Shown: positions 6,084 to 7,020 of the stretch, piece by piece
Position numbering within the stretch: position 1 is the stretch's first letter
How the letters are laid out: each line of letters begins with the position of its first letter
Assembly: GCA_002432795.1 (NCBI GenBank)
Contig: DJGU01000108.1
Location: 1 to 7,020 of the forward strand
Direction of reading: 5' to 3'
Source: Anaerolineaceae bacterium UBA5838
GTDB lineage: Bacteria; Chloroflexota; Anaerolineae; Anaerolineales; Anaerolineaceae
Length of the DNA: 7,020 nucleotides
Translations under genes and position numbers: made by a program
Notes under the pieces: model-generated
What the model was told of the DNA's origin: nothing
Database searches by the model: none
What the model saw: the letters and a program-made list of their open reading frames with translations, nothing else

Positions 6084-6115
6084 AAAAAATCGATGGAGTA
6101 TTTTATCATCCATCG
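6084..6115 (-). terminator. Probable intrinsic terminator after the DUF177 gene
   Basis: The minus strand forms a perfect 7-bp stem, CGATGGA (6115-6109) with TCCATCG (6097-6091), and an 11-nt loop. It is followed by A and six T's (6089-6084). The stem is short and only moderately G+C-rich, so termination may be partial. It lies 24 nt after the DUF177 stop and abuts the metG ribosome site. The same palindrome could instead be an operator. Confidence 0.5.
6100..6108 (-). promoter_or_regulatory. Probable extended -10 promoter of metG inside the terminator hairpin
   Basis: The minus strand reads TGATAAAAT (TGn then TAAAAT), lying mostly in the loop of the hairpin at 6091-6115. Transcription would start near 6093, giving a leader of about 25 nt that contains the AGGAG site and the T-run but not the full stem. 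No clear -35 box is present. Predicted only. Confidence 0.4.
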
Positions 6116-6139
6116 CTGCAATAAAAACGCTTGATTATA

Positions 6140-6625
6140 TTAGTCGAAAATGATCCGGCTGTCAGTGTGCTCGCAGGTTTCACGGTTGAGGTTAGCGCCG
6201 CACTCCACGCAGATGCCCTTGCAATTCGGTTTGCATACCAGGTTGATGGGCAGATCCAGCAAGAGGTAATCCCTTATCGGCCTTCCAAGGTCTATGTAGC
6301 CGTCTTTGGGGATAACTTCTTCATCAAACTCTTCTTGTGTGCGGCTGTCAAAAACGTAAAGTTCCTCGAACTCTGTCGAGAGTATTGCCCGGAAAGGATC
6401 AAGGCAGCGCGTGCAGCGGCTGTCGATCTCAGCTTCAAAAGCTGCTTGCAGCAGAAGCCCCTCGCGTGTGCGCGAAAAGCTAAAGCGCCCGCTCAGATTG
6501 AAAAGCTGCAGATCAGGTTCAATGAACACTTCCAGATATTCCACCGTAAAATCACGGGAAAAACCGATCGGTTTATTAAAAAAGTATCCAATGTTGGTGC
6601 GTAGGGGGTGATGTGTTTTTTCCAT
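6140..6625 (-). CDS. DUF177 / YceD family protein (23S rRNA accumulation protein-like)
   Basis: The 161-residue product belongs to the YceD/DUF177 family, which in E. coli is linked to 23S rRNA accumulation and is normally encoded just before rpmF (ribosomal protein L32). The family's cysteine pattern is visible: CTRCLDPF (71-78), then C131, C135, CKGICVECG (135-143) with C139 and C142, GANLN (143-147) and C151. The last position, often Cys in C-x-C, is His153 here. A middle acidic stretch (TQEEFDEEVIP, 96-106) leads to IDLGRPIRDYLLLDLPI. No membrane helix or signal peptide is seen. The start ATG at 6625 has no good ribosome site, but no better in-frame start is seen. No rpmF follows; metG comes next after 71 nt. 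The gene is divergent from rdgB. The family is clear, but the biochemical role is poorly known. Confidence 0.88.
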   Translation of the reverse strand: MEKTHHPLRTNIGYFFNKPIGFSRDFTVEYLEVFIEPDLQLFNLSGRFSFSRTREGLLLQAAFEAEIDSRCTRCLDPFRAILSTEFEELYVFDSRTQEEFDEEVIPKDGYIDLGRPIRDYLLLDLPINLVCKPNCKGICVECGANLNRETCEHTDSRIIFD

Positions 6626-6655
6626 AGTCAGTTACAATTTAAAGATCCAAACAAG

Positions 6656-6664
6656 ATTATATCA
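6656..6664 (-). promoter_or_regulatory. Probable extended -10 promoter of the DUF177 gene
   Basis: The minus strand reads TGATATAAT, a perfect TATAAT with the TGn extension. The predicted start near 6649 leaves a leader of about 24 nt without an evident Shine-Dalgarno. No -35 match at 17 nt. It lies in the 78-nt divergent gap with rdgB. Confidence 0.5.
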
Positions 6665-6703
6665 TTCAAGAAAGTTTATGCCCTTAAAACTTGCTCACCG
6701 ACC

Positions 6704-7020
6704 ATGACCCCCACACTACTGCTTGCCACCAACAACCCCCACAAAGTCGAAGAGTTCAGATCCATCTTGCTGCCATACGATGTGACCCTGCAAACACCTG
6801 CCGATCTTGGTCTGTTCAATGATGTCATTGAGGACGGGAATACCTATTTTGAAAATGCCCTCCTCAAAGCCCAGGTTTACTGGCAGGATGGGCAAAATCA
6901 AGTCCTGGCAGATGATTCCGGTCTCGAGGTTGACGCCCTCCAGGGTGCCCCCGGTATCCACTCGCACCGATTCCTGCCGGATCTAAAAGCCACCAGCCAT
7001 GACCGCTGCCTGTATCTGCT
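6704..7020 (+). CDS. rdgB: XTP/dITP pyrophosphatase (RdgB/HAM1 family), N-terminal part
   Basis: RdgB/HAM1 proteins hydrolyse dITP, ITP and XTP to monophosphates and so keep deaminated purines out of DNA and RNA. The frame from 6704 runs 105 full codons to the window edge. Motifs are clear: LLATNNPHKVEEF (6-18) with N11, K14 and E17; EDGNTYFENALLKA (43-56), the metal and triphosphate-binding helix with E50 and K55; and ADDSGLEVDALQGAPGIHSHRF (69-90) with the catalytic-type Asp pair D70/D71. The usual SARY is SHRF here. About half of a typical 190-210 residue protein is missing because of the edge. No in-frame start lies upstream and no ribosome site is obvious, so the message may have a very short or unusual leader. 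The gene is divergent from the DUF177 gene. With uvrC and mutL it makes three genome-protection genes in the window. Confidence 0.95.
   Translation, partial: MTPTLLLATNNPHKVEEFRSILLPYDVTLQTPADLGLFNDVIEDGNTYFENALLKAQVYWQDGQNQVLADDSGLEVDALQGAPGIHSHRFLPDLKATSHDRCLYL

Noticed and set aside
6069..6113. metG start at the upstream ATG 6113
   Set aside because: The 15 added residues (MDDKILHRFFVRRIT) are unlike MetRS N-termini and are encoded in the hairpin and T-run. The AGGAG site points to 6068.
6069..6139. T-box or SAM riboswitch before metG
   Set aside because: The gap is only 71 nt and already filled by the stem-loop, promoter and ribosome site. No T-box sequence or SAM-riboswitch core is seen.

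Overview
The window holds eight genes from a bacterial chromosome with moderate G+C and dense packing. Most are housekeeping genes: DNA repair, nucleotide-pool cleaning and tRNA charging. The gene set, protein style (for example the MetRS active-site sequence NLEGRKISGSHNWAVW) and extended -10 promoters with short leaders suggest a Chloroflexota bacterium, perhaps class Anaerolineae. This is an impression from sequence style, not a database result. I see no phage, transposase, CRISPR array, tRNA or rRNA.

Layout: (1) 1-494, minus strand, the N-terminal 164 codons of the mismatch-repair ATPase MutL, running off the left edge. (2) 495-573, a short divergent promoter region. (3) 574-4017, plus strand, a tight four-gene cluster: uvrC (nucleotide excision repair nuclease), a 34-residue single-pass membrane protein, a SagB-type nitroreductase-like flavoprotein, and an MTA/SAH-nucleosidase-like phosphorylase-superfamily protein. 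Gaps are 2-8 nt, so the genes are probably cotranscribed and translationally coupled. (4) 4018-4259, a convergent gap of 242 nt with two different palindromic elements and no gene. (5) 6625-4260, minus strand, a DUF177/YceD protein followed by metG, separated by a compact terminator/promoter/ribosome-site composite. (6) 6626-6703, a second divergent promoter region. (7) 6704-7020, plus strand, the N-terminal part of an RdgB/HAM1 XTP/dITP pyrophosphatase, running off the right edge.

MutL, UvrC and RdgB all protect genome integrity: mismatch repair, excision of bulky lesions, and removal of deaminated purine nucleotides. MetG consumes methionine. The nucleosidase-like protein belongs to a family that acts on by-products of S-adenosylmethionine use, but no direct link to metG is visible. 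The role of the SagB-like protein and the tiny membrane protein beside uvrC is unknown. These two, the palindromic elements and the metG upstream composite are the least ordinary parts. I found no convincing evidence of a wholly new biological system here.
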